Source of the DNA: Bacillota bacterium
GTDB taxonomy: Bacteria; Bacillota; Clostridia; Lachnospirales; Lachnospiraceae
DNA: 64,000 nt
Assembly: GCA_023437365.1 (NCBI GenBank)
Contig: JAEZGK010000013.1
Span: 1-64,000 of the forward strand
Reading direction: 5' to 3'
Part shown: one piece after another, positions 1 to 7,642 of the stretch
Numbering within the stretch: position 1 is the first letter of the stretch
Layout of the letters: each line of letters starts with the position of its first letter
Notes under the pieces: model-generated
Seen by the model: the letters and a program-made list of their open reading frames with translations, nothing else
The model's database searches: none
Told to the model about the DNA's origin: nothing
Position numbers and translations under genes: made by a program

Positions 1-120
1 TAGCGAACAAGTTCGCTTTGGGATGCGCACCTCAGCGAATAAACGCTTATTGCATAAGCGTTCGGAAGTTATTGCTTCGCAATCCGCTCGGGCGCGAAAG
101 TGTCAGCGGGCTGACACTTT
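1..120 (-). repeat. Dispersed multi-hairpin repeat, copy A (cut by window start)
   Basis: This stretch is the near-exact reverse complement of 56694-56815 and shares a core with 28499-28560. It is a string of small perfect inverted repeats: AGCGAAC/GTTCGCT, CGCTTA/TAAGCG, TTGC/GCAA and AGTGTCAG/CTGACACT (99-118). The fifth hairpin of the full copy would lie left of position 1. No convincing ORF is seen. It is probably a REP- or MITE-like non-autonomous element or a mobile structured RNA. Identity between copies is seen directly; the mobile nature is inference. Confidence 0.8.
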
Positions 121-128
121 GTTCTAAA

Positions 129-235
129 GTGTTGATACACTATATTGATATGTAAGCAAGCTTACAATTGCAATATAATGTATCTGGAAATGTGCACTTT
201 TGACATTTTAATCAAATATTGAAAGAAGGAAAAGG
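129..235 (+). repeat. Direct repeat R1, copy 1
   Basis: About 105 bp almost identical to 2342-2444 in the same orientation. It contains a hairpin (GTAAGC-AA-GCTTAC near 151-164, extended by TATATTG/CAATATA) and ends in an AGAAGGAAAAGG ribosome binding site that serves the small gene starting at 243. In copy 2 the same ribosome binding site is kept but the gene is missing. Confidence 0.85.
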
Positions 236-242
236 TGATCGT

Positions 243-413
243 ATGTCCTATGTAGCACCCGAAATTAAGGATAAGTTCGAGACGCTCTCCATTGATTTAA
301 AAAATGCTATATTGGAACGGGATGTTCAGCTGTATAGCATTCACGATCTCATCAATGTACTCGAAGATATTGTCAAAGAAGCAGATGAGGATAAGCAGCT
401 AACGAATGCCTAA
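243..413 (+). CDS. Small acidic protein of unknown function (56 aa)
   Basis: A 56-residue reading frame starting at ATG 243, placed there because AGAAGGAAAAGG sits at 224-235 with normal spacing; an in-frame ATG/GTG-type start further upstream lacks such a site. The protein begins MSYVAPEIKDKFETL, is predicted mainly helical, is rich in Asp/Glu, has no signal peptide, no membrane segment and no Cys. It is not recognised as a named family. The gene is framed by repeat modules R1 (129-235) and R2 (480-523), and the second R1-R2 pair at 2342-2487 has exactly this gene deleted, so it appears to be cargo of a duplicated cassette. Coding status is supported by start context and codon pattern; function is unknown. 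Confidence 0.6.
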   Translation: MSYVAPEIKDKFETLSIDLKNAILERDVQLYSIHDLINVLEDIVKEADEDKQLTNA

Positions 414-479
414 TCAATGATGAAAGCCTTCTTATGCAACATGCTATGAACTGTCTAGTAACTCATATATCTTCTCCTC

Positions 480-523
480 GGGTGCAGGTCTGCCAAGCAA
501 GCAGCCCTGCCCTTTGTGATTTC
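480..523 (+). repeat. Direct repeat R2, copy 1
   Basis: 44 bp identical to 2444-2487, same orientation. It is GC-rich with GCAGG/CCTGC self-complementarity. In copy 1 it lies just downstream of the small gene at 243-413 and is followed directly by a fragment of an MFS gene; in copy 2 it lies next to the end of the complete MFS gene. Confidence 0.85.
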
Positions 524-529
524 TGACCA

Positions 530-561
530 GAACTTCCCTCCCAGAAAGGAAGAGGGTATTC
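530..561 (-). pseudogene. 32-bp remnant of an MFS exporter gene
   Basis: These 32 bases match 3585-3616, inside the intact MFS gene, with two mismatches (differences at the 7th and 10th base). The matching codons encode the loop after the second membrane segment. This suggests that a second MFS copy once stood here and was removed except for this scrap, with the CPBP gene now ending 7 bp away. Match seen directly; history inferred. Confidence 0.6.
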
Positions 562-567
562 ACTGAT

Positions 568-1404
568 CTATTTTATCTGCCTTAGCCTATAAGCTCTTAT
601 TCCTAAACCAACAGCAATATATAGGATGGAAGCAAGGGCACCGTTAATTGGCGAAATAAGAATTTCACGACCGGAGGCAATATTGATATATCCGGATATC
701 GCCAAATGATTGATCAGGGAATCCTCTATCATATGTAAAATAACGCATGGCCATACCGATTTCGTTACTCTAAATATTTCAGTAAACATGATGGTCCAGG
801 AAAAAAATGTTGTAAAAGCTATGAATATGTATACAACACGGCCAACAGGCATAACTGCTCTGATATCAGCTTCCGGTAAGAACACCAGATAATAGGGGAG
901 ATGCCAAAAGCTCCATATACAAGTAACGATGAGGTATAGCTTGATATCACTCAGCTTCAACTTAATCAACTGAGAAGTAAGAAAACCGCGCCAGGCCGTT
1001 TCCTCAAAGATGTCTATAATTAAATTAACAAGTAAAGTACGGCAAAAGGTCAGTATAAATGTTTTTGTATTAAACATTGATAAGTCGATCCAGTTTGCTG
1101 CAACTCCAATCAGCATGACAAGAAAAGTAACTACCGGAAAAATCAGAACAGAAACCAAGTACCATTTCAAATTAGCTTTGAAATTCGGTTTCATGCCAAG
1201 CTCCTTCCAGATCCCCTTTGAAAATAATATGATTAGTAACGCAGTTAGTAATGGCATAACCAGCCACACACCCATACCGAGTGTATCCCCTTGGGGCTGC
1301 GTAACAAGAATAGAATCCAAAAGCACCCCTAACCATCCGCTGATTAAAACAAAGAAAGCAAAAATGTAAATATTATGAACGGCTATATTTTTATTATTAT
1401 TCAT
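568..1404 (-). CDS. CPBP family intramembrane metalloprotease
   Basis: A 278-aa integral membrane protein of the CPBP (CAAX protease and bacteriocin-processing, 'Abi') family. The diagnostic motif EExxxR is present as EETAWR at residues 134-139, followed by the second motif with His168 in a WSFWHLP context; these form the predicted active site inside the membrane. About seven or eight hydrophobic segments are visible. Members process prenylated proteins, peptides or bacteriocins, or have immunity roles; the substrate here is unknown. The start codon overlaps the end of the upstream TetR gene by 8 bp and has an AGGAGGG-like site inside that gene, so the two are translationally coupled and the protease is probably induced when the TetR repressor is released. 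Confidence 0.88.
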   Translation of the reverse strand: MNNNKNIAVHNIYIFAFFVLISGWLGVLLDSILVTQPQGDTLGMGVWLVMPLLTALLIILFSKGIWKELGMKPNFKANLKWYLVSVLIFPVVTFLVMLIGVAANWIDLSMFNTKTFILTFCRTLLVNLIIDIFEETAWRGFLTSQLIKLKLSDIKLYLIVTCIWSFWHLPYYLVFLPEADIRAVMPVGRVVYIFIAFTTFFSWTIMFTEIFRVTKSVWPCVILHMIEDSLINHLAISGYINIASGREILISPINGALASILYIAVGLGIRAYRLRQIK

Positions 1405-1978
1405 TGCTTCCTGCCCTCCTTAATCTTGCTGACGCTAATATATCATCAGCGGTATCGGATAATAGCTTCAACATCTCCTGTCTGTCAAACTCTTTGGGTA
1501 GTGAGCCATTCGCCGCCATCATTGAAAGACCCATTTGGAATATTCTCATTTTTAGAAAGATGGTTCGCAGCTCGCTTTCGTTAAACTCCTTTAGCTCCGG
1601 GTCTTTTCTCATCTCTCCAATTAAAACCGGCAGCATTGTCTCATCATAATCTTGCAGGTATTTACTACCCTTCGTCACGATATCCTTGAAAATAACGCTA
1701 TACTCCAAAGCGAATCTAAGACTTGCGCTACCCATATCATAGAAGGGATTGCCGGTATTTTCTTCTACCAATAGCTGTTGGCTAATCTTAGCAATCCTCT
1801 CTATCAGAGCTTCATTGAGCTCATCAATGTTTTTAAAATTAACGTAGATAGGAGCGACAGAACTCCCTGTTTTCTCTGCGATTTTTCTCATAGATATCTT
1901 ATCAATTCCTTCTACTTTGGCTATTTCAAAAGCAGCATCTATAATTTGTTCTCTGGTAAATTTTATATTCGGACCCAT
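1397..1978 (-). CDS. TetR/AcrR family transcriptional regulator
   Basis: 193 aa. The N-terminal 55 residues form a TetR helix-turn-helix (TREQIIDAAFEIAKVEG, then a recognition helix around SSVAPIYVNF); the C-terminal domain is a helical ligand/dimer domain with an ATPIYVNFK-like YxxFxxK variant. A GGGGGG ribosome binding site lies 6 nt before the ATG. It overlaps the CPBP protease gene and its promoter carries two TAACAYRTGTTA palindromes, the expected layout of an autorepressed operon. The inducing ligand cannot be read from the sequence. Confidence 0.9.
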   Translation of the reverse strand: MGPNIKFTREQIIDAAFEIAKVEGIDKISMRKIAEKTGSSVAPIYVNFKNIDELNEALIERIAKISQQLLVEENTGNPFYDMGSASLRFALEYSVIFKDIVTKGSKYLQDYDETMLPVLIGEMRKDPELKEFNESELRTIFLKMRIFQMGLSMMAANGSLPKEFDRQEMLKLLSDTADDILASARLRRAGSNE

Positions 1979-2000
1979 TGTTCACCCCCCTTAATTTAAA

Positions 2001-2051
2001 TAACACGTGTTACATAATATGCATTATATAACATGTGTTATATAATTGCAA
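2001..2051 (-). promoter_or_regulatory. Promoter with two TetR-type operator palindromes
   Basis: On the minus strand: -35 TTGCAA (2046-2051), 17-bp spacer, -10 TATAAT (2023-2028). A palindrome TAACACATGTTA (2029-2040, two central mismatches) fills the spacer and a perfect palindrome TAACACGTGTTA (2001-2012) lies at and just after the start site. Centres are 28 bp apart. This is a textbook arrangement for autorepression by the TetR protein encoded immediately downstream. Confidence 0.85.
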
Positions 2052-2137
2052 GTATTATTAAAATTTATTTAATATTTAATATAACCAATTTCGGATTGCA
2101 AACACTCTGACCATACGATATTTATATTTGCTTACGG

Positions 2138-2353
2138 TCAGCTTAAGCATCCCTTAAAGATAGTTCGTGCTTGTTCCAGAAGTCTCTTTGCAGCTCTTTC
2201 GCTCTTTGCTAGCAGAGCAATATCATCTGCATAACGTACGAACGTAATAATGCGGTTTTTGACTGTTGGAATACCAAGCTTACAAAACAAAAAAGGCTTA
2301 CCATATGCATTCTGCATAAGGTAAACCTCCTTTTTCATAATGTGTTGATACAC
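2138..2353 (-). pseudogene. Internally deleted group II intron reverse transcriptase/maturase remnant
   Basis: The minus-strand frame encodes LGIPTVKNR, the conserved RT block 1-2 motif of group II intron proteins, joined directly to FVRYADDIALLAKSERAAKRLLEQ, the RT block 5 catalytic YADD region. In intact proteins these are separated by well over 100 residues, so an in-frame internal deletion has removed the middle of the RT domain. The homologous part is roughly 2138-2275; the first ~26 codons (2276-2353) come from a hairpin (2290-2333) and the edge of repeat R1, so the apparent start is chimeric. No X, DNA-binding or endonuclease domain follows. Not expected to be functional. Confidence 0.8.
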
Positions 2354-2444
2354 TATATTGATATGTAAGCAAGCTTACAATTGCAATATAATGTATCTGA
2401 AAATGTACGCCTTTTGACATTTTAATAATGATAGAAGGAAAAGG
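2342..2444 (+). repeat. Direct repeat R1, copy 2
   Basis: Near-identical to 129-235, including the internal GTAAGC/GCTTAC hairpin and the terminal GGAAAAGG ribosome binding site. Here it is fused within a few bases to R2 copy 2, so the small gene found between R1 and R2 in copy 1 is absent. Confidence 0.85.
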
Positions 2445-2487
2445 GGTGCAGGTCTGCCAAGCAAGCAGCCCTGCCCTTTGTGATTTC
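2444..2487 (+). repeat. Direct repeat R2, copy 2
   Basis: 44 bp identical to 480-523. It abuts R1 copy 2 and lies 45 bp beyond the stop codon of the complete MFS gene, on its 3' side. Confidence 0.85.
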
Positions 2488-2531
2488 AGATAATCGGGAG
2501 TTAATATGTACAGCTATTTACCCTATCGTAT

Positions 2532-3800
2532 TTATGCTACCTCTTCCTCCGCGGTAACCTCCTCAGCAGAAAACTTTTCTTTCAAATGACTCCTTCTTCT
2601 GCCTATTATATAAATACCATACATACCAATCACACCACAGACGGATAAGACAAAGACCATTAGCCAGATATTATGTAATCCGGTCTCCTTGATGAATTTC
2701 CCTGCAATTGAGGTTCCAAGCGCTCCTCCGACAGACCAGCTCAGAGAACCGATGGCATTAAAGCGTGCCCTGAAATTACTGGGACTGTTATCTGCCATAT
2801 ATACTCCGAAATTCGTAACCACGAGGATTTCACCAACTGTCCAGATAACCGTAGATAGGATAAATAACGGGAAACTGTCTACTAACCCCAGCATACCAAA
2901 GCCCAAAGCATAGAACAAGCCTGCAATTGTGATATTTACCAAGGGTTTAAAACGTTTCGTAACAGAAGTAATCCCTACTGTCAAAAACAGCACCGTAAAT
3001 GCATTAATACTCATCAGCAGCCCGAATTTGCTTGCTCCGCTCTCACCAAAAGCTGCATCTGTCGTTAAGGGAAGTGAGAACCTGTGTTGTGTATAAACAA
3101 AGGAATATAGAATATAAGCTAATAAAAAGAATACAATATGCGGACGTTTGATTAAGGCTTCGAAGGTATTTCCCTTCTCCTCCTTCTCCTCATGAGTATA
3201 CACTGTCTGCTTCATTTCCTCAGGCTTTATTTCCTTCACGTTTTTGCCGATCAAAACTAATGCAATGAAAGAGGTCAAAGCATCCCCGATGAAAAGCAAG
3301 GGTAAGAAATTGTAGAACAGAAAACCGGCAACAACAGGCCCCAAAGCCACACCGATATTAATTCCAAGATATTGAAGAGAGAAGCCCTGCTGTCTTTTTT
3401 CCGGTGGCAGCATGTCCATGATGATTGCATTCATGGCCGGTCTGACCGCACCATGAAACATGGTAGAAATCAGTAGCATTGCGACTACAATTGCAGGGTT
3501 TTTAACAAATGCGCATGGTAACAGACTCATTGCTGCACAAGTTTGTGCAATCATATAAGTTTTCTTTCTTCCGATCTCATCTGCGAACTTTCCCCCCAGA
3601 AAGGAAGAGGGTATTCCGATCAGCATCGTGATCGTGACAATCAATCCTGCTATTTCAACGGAAAGCCCCAGCTTCAAGGTCAGATACATCGTTAAGAAAG
3701 GCATGACAAAATCACCAAATCGATTGATGATGGTTGCTCCGAACATGATATACATATTCTTAGGCAGTCCTCGGTAGGTATCTACCAGCTTTAACCTCAT
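2532..3800 (-). CDS. MFS drug-type efflux transporter
   Basis: 422 aa, about twelve hydrophobic segments in two six-helix halves separated by a charged loop (around residues 190-225, rich in Glu/Lys). The loop between helices 2 and 3 reads GGKFADEIGRKK, the MFS motif A (GxLaDrxGrkk). The protein resembles MdtH/YttB-type multidrug exporters; substrate unknown. The C-terminus is a Glu-rich tail. The ribosome binding site before the ATG is weak (GTGAG). A 32-bp fragment of a second copy is found at 530-561, pointing to a past duplication of this gene together with repeats R1/R2. Confidence 0.85.
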   Translation of the reverse strand: MRLKLVDTYRGLPKNMYIMFGATIINRFGDFVMPFLTMYLTLKLGLSVEIAGLIVTITMLIGIPSSFLGGKFADEIGRKKTYMIAQTCAAMSLLPCAFVKNPAIVVAMLLISTMFHGAVRPAMNAIIMDMLPPEKRQQGFSLQYLGINIGVALGPVVAGFLFYNFLPLLFIGDALTSFIALVLIGKNVKEIKPEEMKQTVYTHEEKEEKGNTFEALIKRPHIVFFLLAYILYSFVYTQHRFSLPLTTDAAFGESGASKFGLLMSINAFTVLFLTVGITSVTKRFKPLVNITIAGLFYALGFGMLGLVDSFPLFILSTVIWTVGEILVVTNFGVYMADNSPSNFRARFNAIGSLSWSVGGALGTSIAGKFIKETGLHNIWLMVFVLSVCGVIGMYGIYIIGRRRSHLKEKFSAEEVTAEEEVA

Positions 3801-3882
3801 GAATAATCATCTCACTTCTGTTTATTATTGTTCCCGGTAAAAGAATAAGGACTATTGTAATGTTCTGGTGTTGGTTTGTCAA

Positions 3883-4605
3883 TCAAAATAAGATTATATT
3901 CTGCTCTATACTGGTCGGAAGTACAATACCTTGGAAATCATACTCCTTGATCAGCTTATTCAGTTCCTCAGCATCAGGAGTCCATGGACAATTCACAAGA
4001 TGTACTCCGATAATCTGTTCCGTTTTCCCCTCTGCTTTAAGCTTCAGCAGGTAGCTTAACAGATGATGGATGGCTATATTACCTTCCGTATACCCTTTCA
4101 AAAAGCCCTCCTCCACCAGGTTACAAATGACTGCATCCGTATTACCGATGGTTTCGGCCAATTCCTTAGTGAACAAGCTGTCTCCTGTGATATACAATCT
4201 TTTCCCGCTTATCTCTAATAAATAACTATTATGAATTGGATCCCAACCATTAAAATGAGTTGTATGGTAGCATTTGATATGAATATCGCCGAAGGAAATG
4301 CTAGTCGGTACAGAATTATCTCCTGTAGAAAGGCACTCTAGCTGTGCAATATCTGCCTTCCCCAGCATCAAAATCGGTTTTACTATGGATGGAGGTCCCA
4401 CAATAGTGACCTCTATACCTTTCAGCTCCGGTAATTTTTCTGCTCTGAAATGGTCGTCGTCATCATGTGTAAATAGAATCAAATCTCCGGGTAATACCTC
4501 TGTCGGCTGATTCACTGAGTTGAACGCATCCACCATAATGCGTCTGTTCCCACCCTGAATAGTTAATGCACTGACACCAAGATTTGTCACAGTCAGCTTT
4601 TCCAT
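3883..4605 (-). CDS. MBL-fold metallohydrolase (UlaG-like)
   Basis: 240 aa, about the full length of a stand-alone metallo-beta-lactamase fold hydrolase. The metal-binding signature appears as THDDDDHF near residues 48-55: the first His, the Asp and the final His of HxHxDH are kept, but the second His is Asp, a variant seen in some UlaG/YtkL-like subfamilies. Further ligands fit to TTHFNG and ITGDSLF. A GGAGGG ribosome binding site supports the start. Likely a cytosolic hydrolase of unknown substrate. It is separated by hairpins from the GGGtGRT genes upstream. Confidence 0.8.
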   Translation of the reverse strand: MEKLTVTNLGVSALTIQGGNRRIMVDAFNSVNQPTEVLPGDLILFTHDDDDHFRAEKLPELKGIEVTIVGPPSIVKPILMLGKADIAQLECLSTGDNSVPTSISFGDIHIKCYHTTHFNGWDPIHNSYLLEISGKRLYITGDSLFTKELAETIGNTDAVICNLVEEGFLKGYTEGNIAIHHLLSYLLKLKAEGKTEQIIGVHLVNCPWTPDAEELNKLIKEYDFQGIVLPTSIEQNIILF

Positions 4606-4735
4606 ACTTTATATCCCTCCTATTATATCGATACCGACTTGTATTGATAAGACGGCATATTTCCCCTGATTAAATTTTTGAAACCGCAGGCTGACAGTTG
4701 CGGGACTTTTTTGGTAATAAACTTCCTAAACACAG

Positions 4736-4764
4736 AAAGGAAAGGAGGAAAACCCTCCTTTCCT
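4736..4764. terminator. Hairpin terminator candidate after the GGGtGRT gene
   Basis: A perfect 12-bp stem (4736-4747 with 4753-4764) and 5-nt loop. It lies about 150 bp past the GGGtGRT stop and before the MBL gene. The run following it on the minus strand is only moderately T-rich, so termination strength is uncertain. The rest of 4606-4907 shows no gene. Confidence 0.5.
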
Positions 4765-4907
4765 TAAGCAGATCATATGCATCTCCTGACCTAACCACAT
4801 TTATCTTAATCGATAGATATCTAACACATAAGGTCTGCATCATCCGAACAAGCAAACCGGTGTGTTTAGAATGATCTGTGCATATCTAAGAACTTACCTG
4901 CCGCTAC

Positions 4908-5918
4908 TTAGAACTTACCTGCTTCAGCTGCTTCCTGGATAGAAACAGCTACAGCAACCGTCATACCTACCATTGGATTGTTACCTGCACCGATCAGACC
5001 CATCATCTCAACATGAGCCGGAACGGAGGAGGAACCTGCAAACTGAGCATCAGAGTGCATTCTTCCCATAGTATCTGTCATACCGTAGGAAGCGGGACCT
5101 GCTGCCATGTTATCGGGATGAAGTGTTCTACCTGTGCCGCCGCCGGAAGCTACGGAGAAATACTTCTTGCCCATATCAACACATTCCTTCTTATAGGTAC
5201 CTGCAACCGGATGCTGGAATCTGGTCGGGTTGGTGGAGTTACCGGTGATGGAAACGTCAACACCTTCCTTGTGCATGATTGCAACACCTTCTGTTACATC
5301 ATTTGCACCGTAGCAGTTAACCGCTGCTCTTACACCCTTGGAGTAGGCTTTACGGGAAACTTCCTTTACCTCTCCGGTATAGTAATCCATCTCTGTCTCA
5401 ACATGAGTAAAGCCATTGATACGGGAGATGATCTGAGCTGCATCCTTACCAAGACCGTTTAAGATTACTCTTAAGGGCTTTTGTCTTACCTTATTCGCGG
5501 ACTGAGCAATACCGATTGCACCCTCAGCTGCTGCAAAGGACTCATGACCTGCTAAGAAGCAGAAGCATTCGGTAGACTCTTCCAGTAACATCTTACCAAG
5601 GTTACCATGTCCGAGACCAACCTTTCTCTGATCAGCAACTGAACCGGGAATACAGAAGGACTGTAAGCCTTCGCCGATTGCTGCAGCTGCATCAGCAGCT
5701 CTTCTGGCACCTTTTTTAATTGCGATTGCTGCACCGACTGTATATGCCCAGCAAGCATTTTCAAAACAGATGGGCTGAATACCCTTAATCATATTGTATA
5801 CGTCAAGGCCGGCATCCTTTGTAATCTTCTCTGCCTCTTCGATGGAAGCAATACCGTAGCTATTCAGCGCAGCATTGATCTGATTTATTCTTCTATCATA
5901 TGATTCAAATAAAGCCAT
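4908..5918 (-). CDS. GGGtGRT protein (uncharacterised, Fe-S associated)
   Basis: 336 aa. The name-giving motif is visible as SGGGTGRT near residues 255-262. The sequence is highly regular, soluble, with several Cys (CFENACW, CFCFLAGHE) and Gly-rich stretches suggesting a nucleotide- or cofactor-binding fold; it resembles no enzyme I can name. This family occurs in anaerobic Firmicutes and is regularly encoded beside an IscU/NifU-like scaffold, as here (19-bp gap, same strand). Ribosome binding site GAGGAGG. A role connected with Fe-S metabolism is inferred from that pairing only; biochemical function is unknown to me. Confidence 0.85.
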   Translation of the reverse strand: MALFESYDRRINQINAALNSYGIASIEEAEKITKDAGLDVYNMIKGIQPICFENACWAYTVGAAIAIKKGARRAADAAAAIGEGLQSFCIPGSVADQRKVGLGHGNLGKMLLEESTECFCFLAGHESFAAAEGAIGIAQSANKVRQKPLRVILNGLGKDAAQIISRINGFTHVETEMDYYTGEVKEVSRKAYSKGVRAAVNCYGANDVTEGVAIMHKEGVDVSITGNSTNPTRFQHPVAGTYKKECVDMGKKYFSVASGGGTGRTLHPDNMAAGPASYGMTDTMGRMHSDAQFAGSSSVPAHVEMMGLIGAGNNPMVGMTVAVAVSIQEAAEAGKF

Positions 5919-5937
5919 TGTATGTATCCTCCTCTAC

Positions 5938-6630
5938 TTATTCGTGTCTCGGGTCAATGATCTTAACCGCATCAGCTACGCGACCATATTGGCCTTTGGA
6001 TTTCTCGAATGCTGTGTTCGCATCTTCACCCTTTTTGATGAAGTCCATCATCTTACCAAAGTTAACGAACTGGTAACCGATAATTTCATTGTTCTCATCC
6101 AAAGCAATTCCGGTTACATAGCCATCGGTCATCTCCAGATAACGAGGACCCTTAGCTAAAGTACCATACATTGTACCAACCATGCTTCGAAGGCCTTTTC
6201 CTAAATCCTCAAGACCGGCACCGATCGGAAGTCCGTCCTCTGAGAAGGCACTCTGAGTTCTACCGTAAACGATCTGTAAGAAAAGCTCTCTCATTGCGGT
6301 ATTGATAGCGTCACAAACCAAGTCCGTATTTAATGCCTCTAAGATGGTTAAGCCGGGAAGAATTTCGGAAGCCATAGCTGCGGAATGAGTCATACCGGAA
6401 CAGCCTATTGTCTCAACCAATGCCTCCTGAATTACACCGTCCTTTACATTCAGAGTTAATTTGCAAGTACCCTGCTGAGGTGCGCACCAGCCCACACCAT
6501 GTGTTAAGCCGGAAATATCCTTTACTTCCTTAGCTTTTACCCATTTTGCTTCTTCCGGGATCGGCGCTGCGCCATGATGAACACCCTGTGTTACCGGACA
6601 CATCAATTGAACTTCATGTGAATAAGTCAT
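5938..6630 (-). CDS. Iron-sulfur cluster assembly scaffold-like protein (IscU/NifU N-type)
   Basis: 230 aa, longer than a minimal IscU (~130). The core carries three conserved Cys: two in GVGWCAPQQGTC and one in IGCSGMTHSAA, corresponding to the scaffold's cluster-ligand region, followed by a helical part (AMASEILPGLTILEALN). The C-terminal ~100 residues (from MVGTMYGTL on) are specific to the GGGtGRT-associated subfamily. It is the first gene of the two-gene unit with the GGGtGRT protein and has an AAAGGAG ribosome binding site. It probably holds or transfers an Fe-S cluster to or with its partner; not a member of the isc/suf operons. Confidence 0.8.
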   Translation of the reverse strand: MTYSHEVQLMCPVTQGVHHGAAPIPEEAKWVKAKEVKDISGLTHGVGWCAPQQGTCKLTLNVKDGVIQEALVETIGCSGMTHSAAMASEILPGLTILEALNTDLVCDAINTAMRELFLQIVYGRTQSAFSEDGLPIGAGLEDLGKGLRSMVGTMYGTLAKGPRYLEMTDGYVTGIALDENNEIIGYQFVNFGKMMDFIKKGEDANTAFEKSKGQYGRVADAVKIIDPRHE

Positions 6631-6794
6631 GTTTTGAAACTCCTTTCAATATACATAGTATCTCATTTCATTACTCTATGGGCAAGTAAACTCATAACAA
6701 AGGCGGCCAATGCGGCCCCCTCTTGTTAAAAATTTATCTTGTATACCTAACATATTTTCGCATAAAACACCGAATAAGTCTAGTGTTTTTTATT

Positions 6795-7595
6795 CTAATT
6801 TAAAGTCTGCTCCATTATTTCCGAATTCAATATTCTATAAAAATCCGAAGCAGCATATTGTTCTTTCCAGGGCGTATGGCCGCATTTTTCCAGAAGATAG
6901 AAGCGATGCTTCCTTCCTCCCTCTGTTAAGGGTTCAATTACCCCCTCATACGGGTGTGGGTCCGAATCGCCTTGGATTATCGTTAAAGCGCATTTTATCT
7001 GTAGAAATTCATGCAGTAGTTCTCCTGATTTCCGTAATTGTGCTGCCTCCGGCCAGAGATTGGCATACATCTCACCATTAGCAGGAAGCACCTCCAAAGG
7101 TTCTATGGGCAATTCCATTTTACAGTAATAATCCGCTGTTTCTGCCAATTGACCCAATCTTTTCAGCCTTCTATCCATATCCTTCGACTTCGGTTGATTA
7201 AGAAGCCCAATCAACTCTTCGAGCTCCTCGGCCTCCTCCCTCGTAAGGTTAGCCTTCCTTCGTTCTCCGATTCGTTCTACATAGTCCAAAGTTAATGGAC
7301 CACAGCCAATCAGGAGTACTTTGCATACTAACTCAGGGTATCTGGCAGCAAAAAGTCCTGCCAGCCATGCACCCCAGGAATGTCCAATCAGTAATGCAGG
7401 ACTGTTACAGTCTTGTAAAAGTTGCTCCTTTAATTCCTCAATTAATTCCCCTATGCTATACTTGGATTGAAGCGGCTCTATCACTCCGTAGGCTTTCGAT
7501 AATTCTCTGGCTAACCCGGCAACAGAGCCCATACCACCGGGTCCTCCGTGAATAACCGCGATCCGATAGGGCTCTATACCGTATTTTCTGACCAT
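6795..7595 (-). CDS. Alpha/beta hydrolase (proline iminopeptidase-like)
   Basis: 266 aa from the preferred ATG at 7595, which has AGGAGG eight nt upstream; a longer form from 7637 lacks a ribosome binding site. Motifs: HGGPGG oxyanion-hole signature near the N-terminus, nucleophile elbow GHSWGA, an acidic residue in QGDSDPHPYEG, and catalytic His in KCGHTPW. HGGPG plus GxSxG is typical of prolyl aminopeptidase-like and related peptidases/esterases; substrate unknown. It follows the hexapeptide-repeat gene at about 45 bp and is probably co-transcribed with it. Confidence 0.85.
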   Translation of the reverse strand: MVRKYGIEPYRIAVIHGGPGGMGSVAGLARELSKAYGVIEPLQSKYSIGELIEELKEQLLQDCNSPALLIGHSWGAWLAGLFAARYPELVCKVLLIGCGPLTLDYVERIGERRKANLTREEAEELEELIGLLNQPKSKDMDRRLKRLGQLAETADYYCKMELPIEPLEVLPANGEMYANLWPEAAQLRKSGELLHEFLQIKCALTIIQGDSDPHPYEGVIEPLTEGGRKHRFYLLEKCGHTPWKEQYAASDFYRILNSEIMEQTLN

Positions 7596-7642
7596 TGGTA
7601 ATTCCTCCTCTGCCTGATCGAAAGCATACCGCCCCATGTTTT

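Noticed and set aside
5013..5462. Open frame of about 150 codons opposite the GGGtGRT gene
   Set aside because: Antisense shadow of a strongly conserved gene; no ribosome binding site and odd composition.
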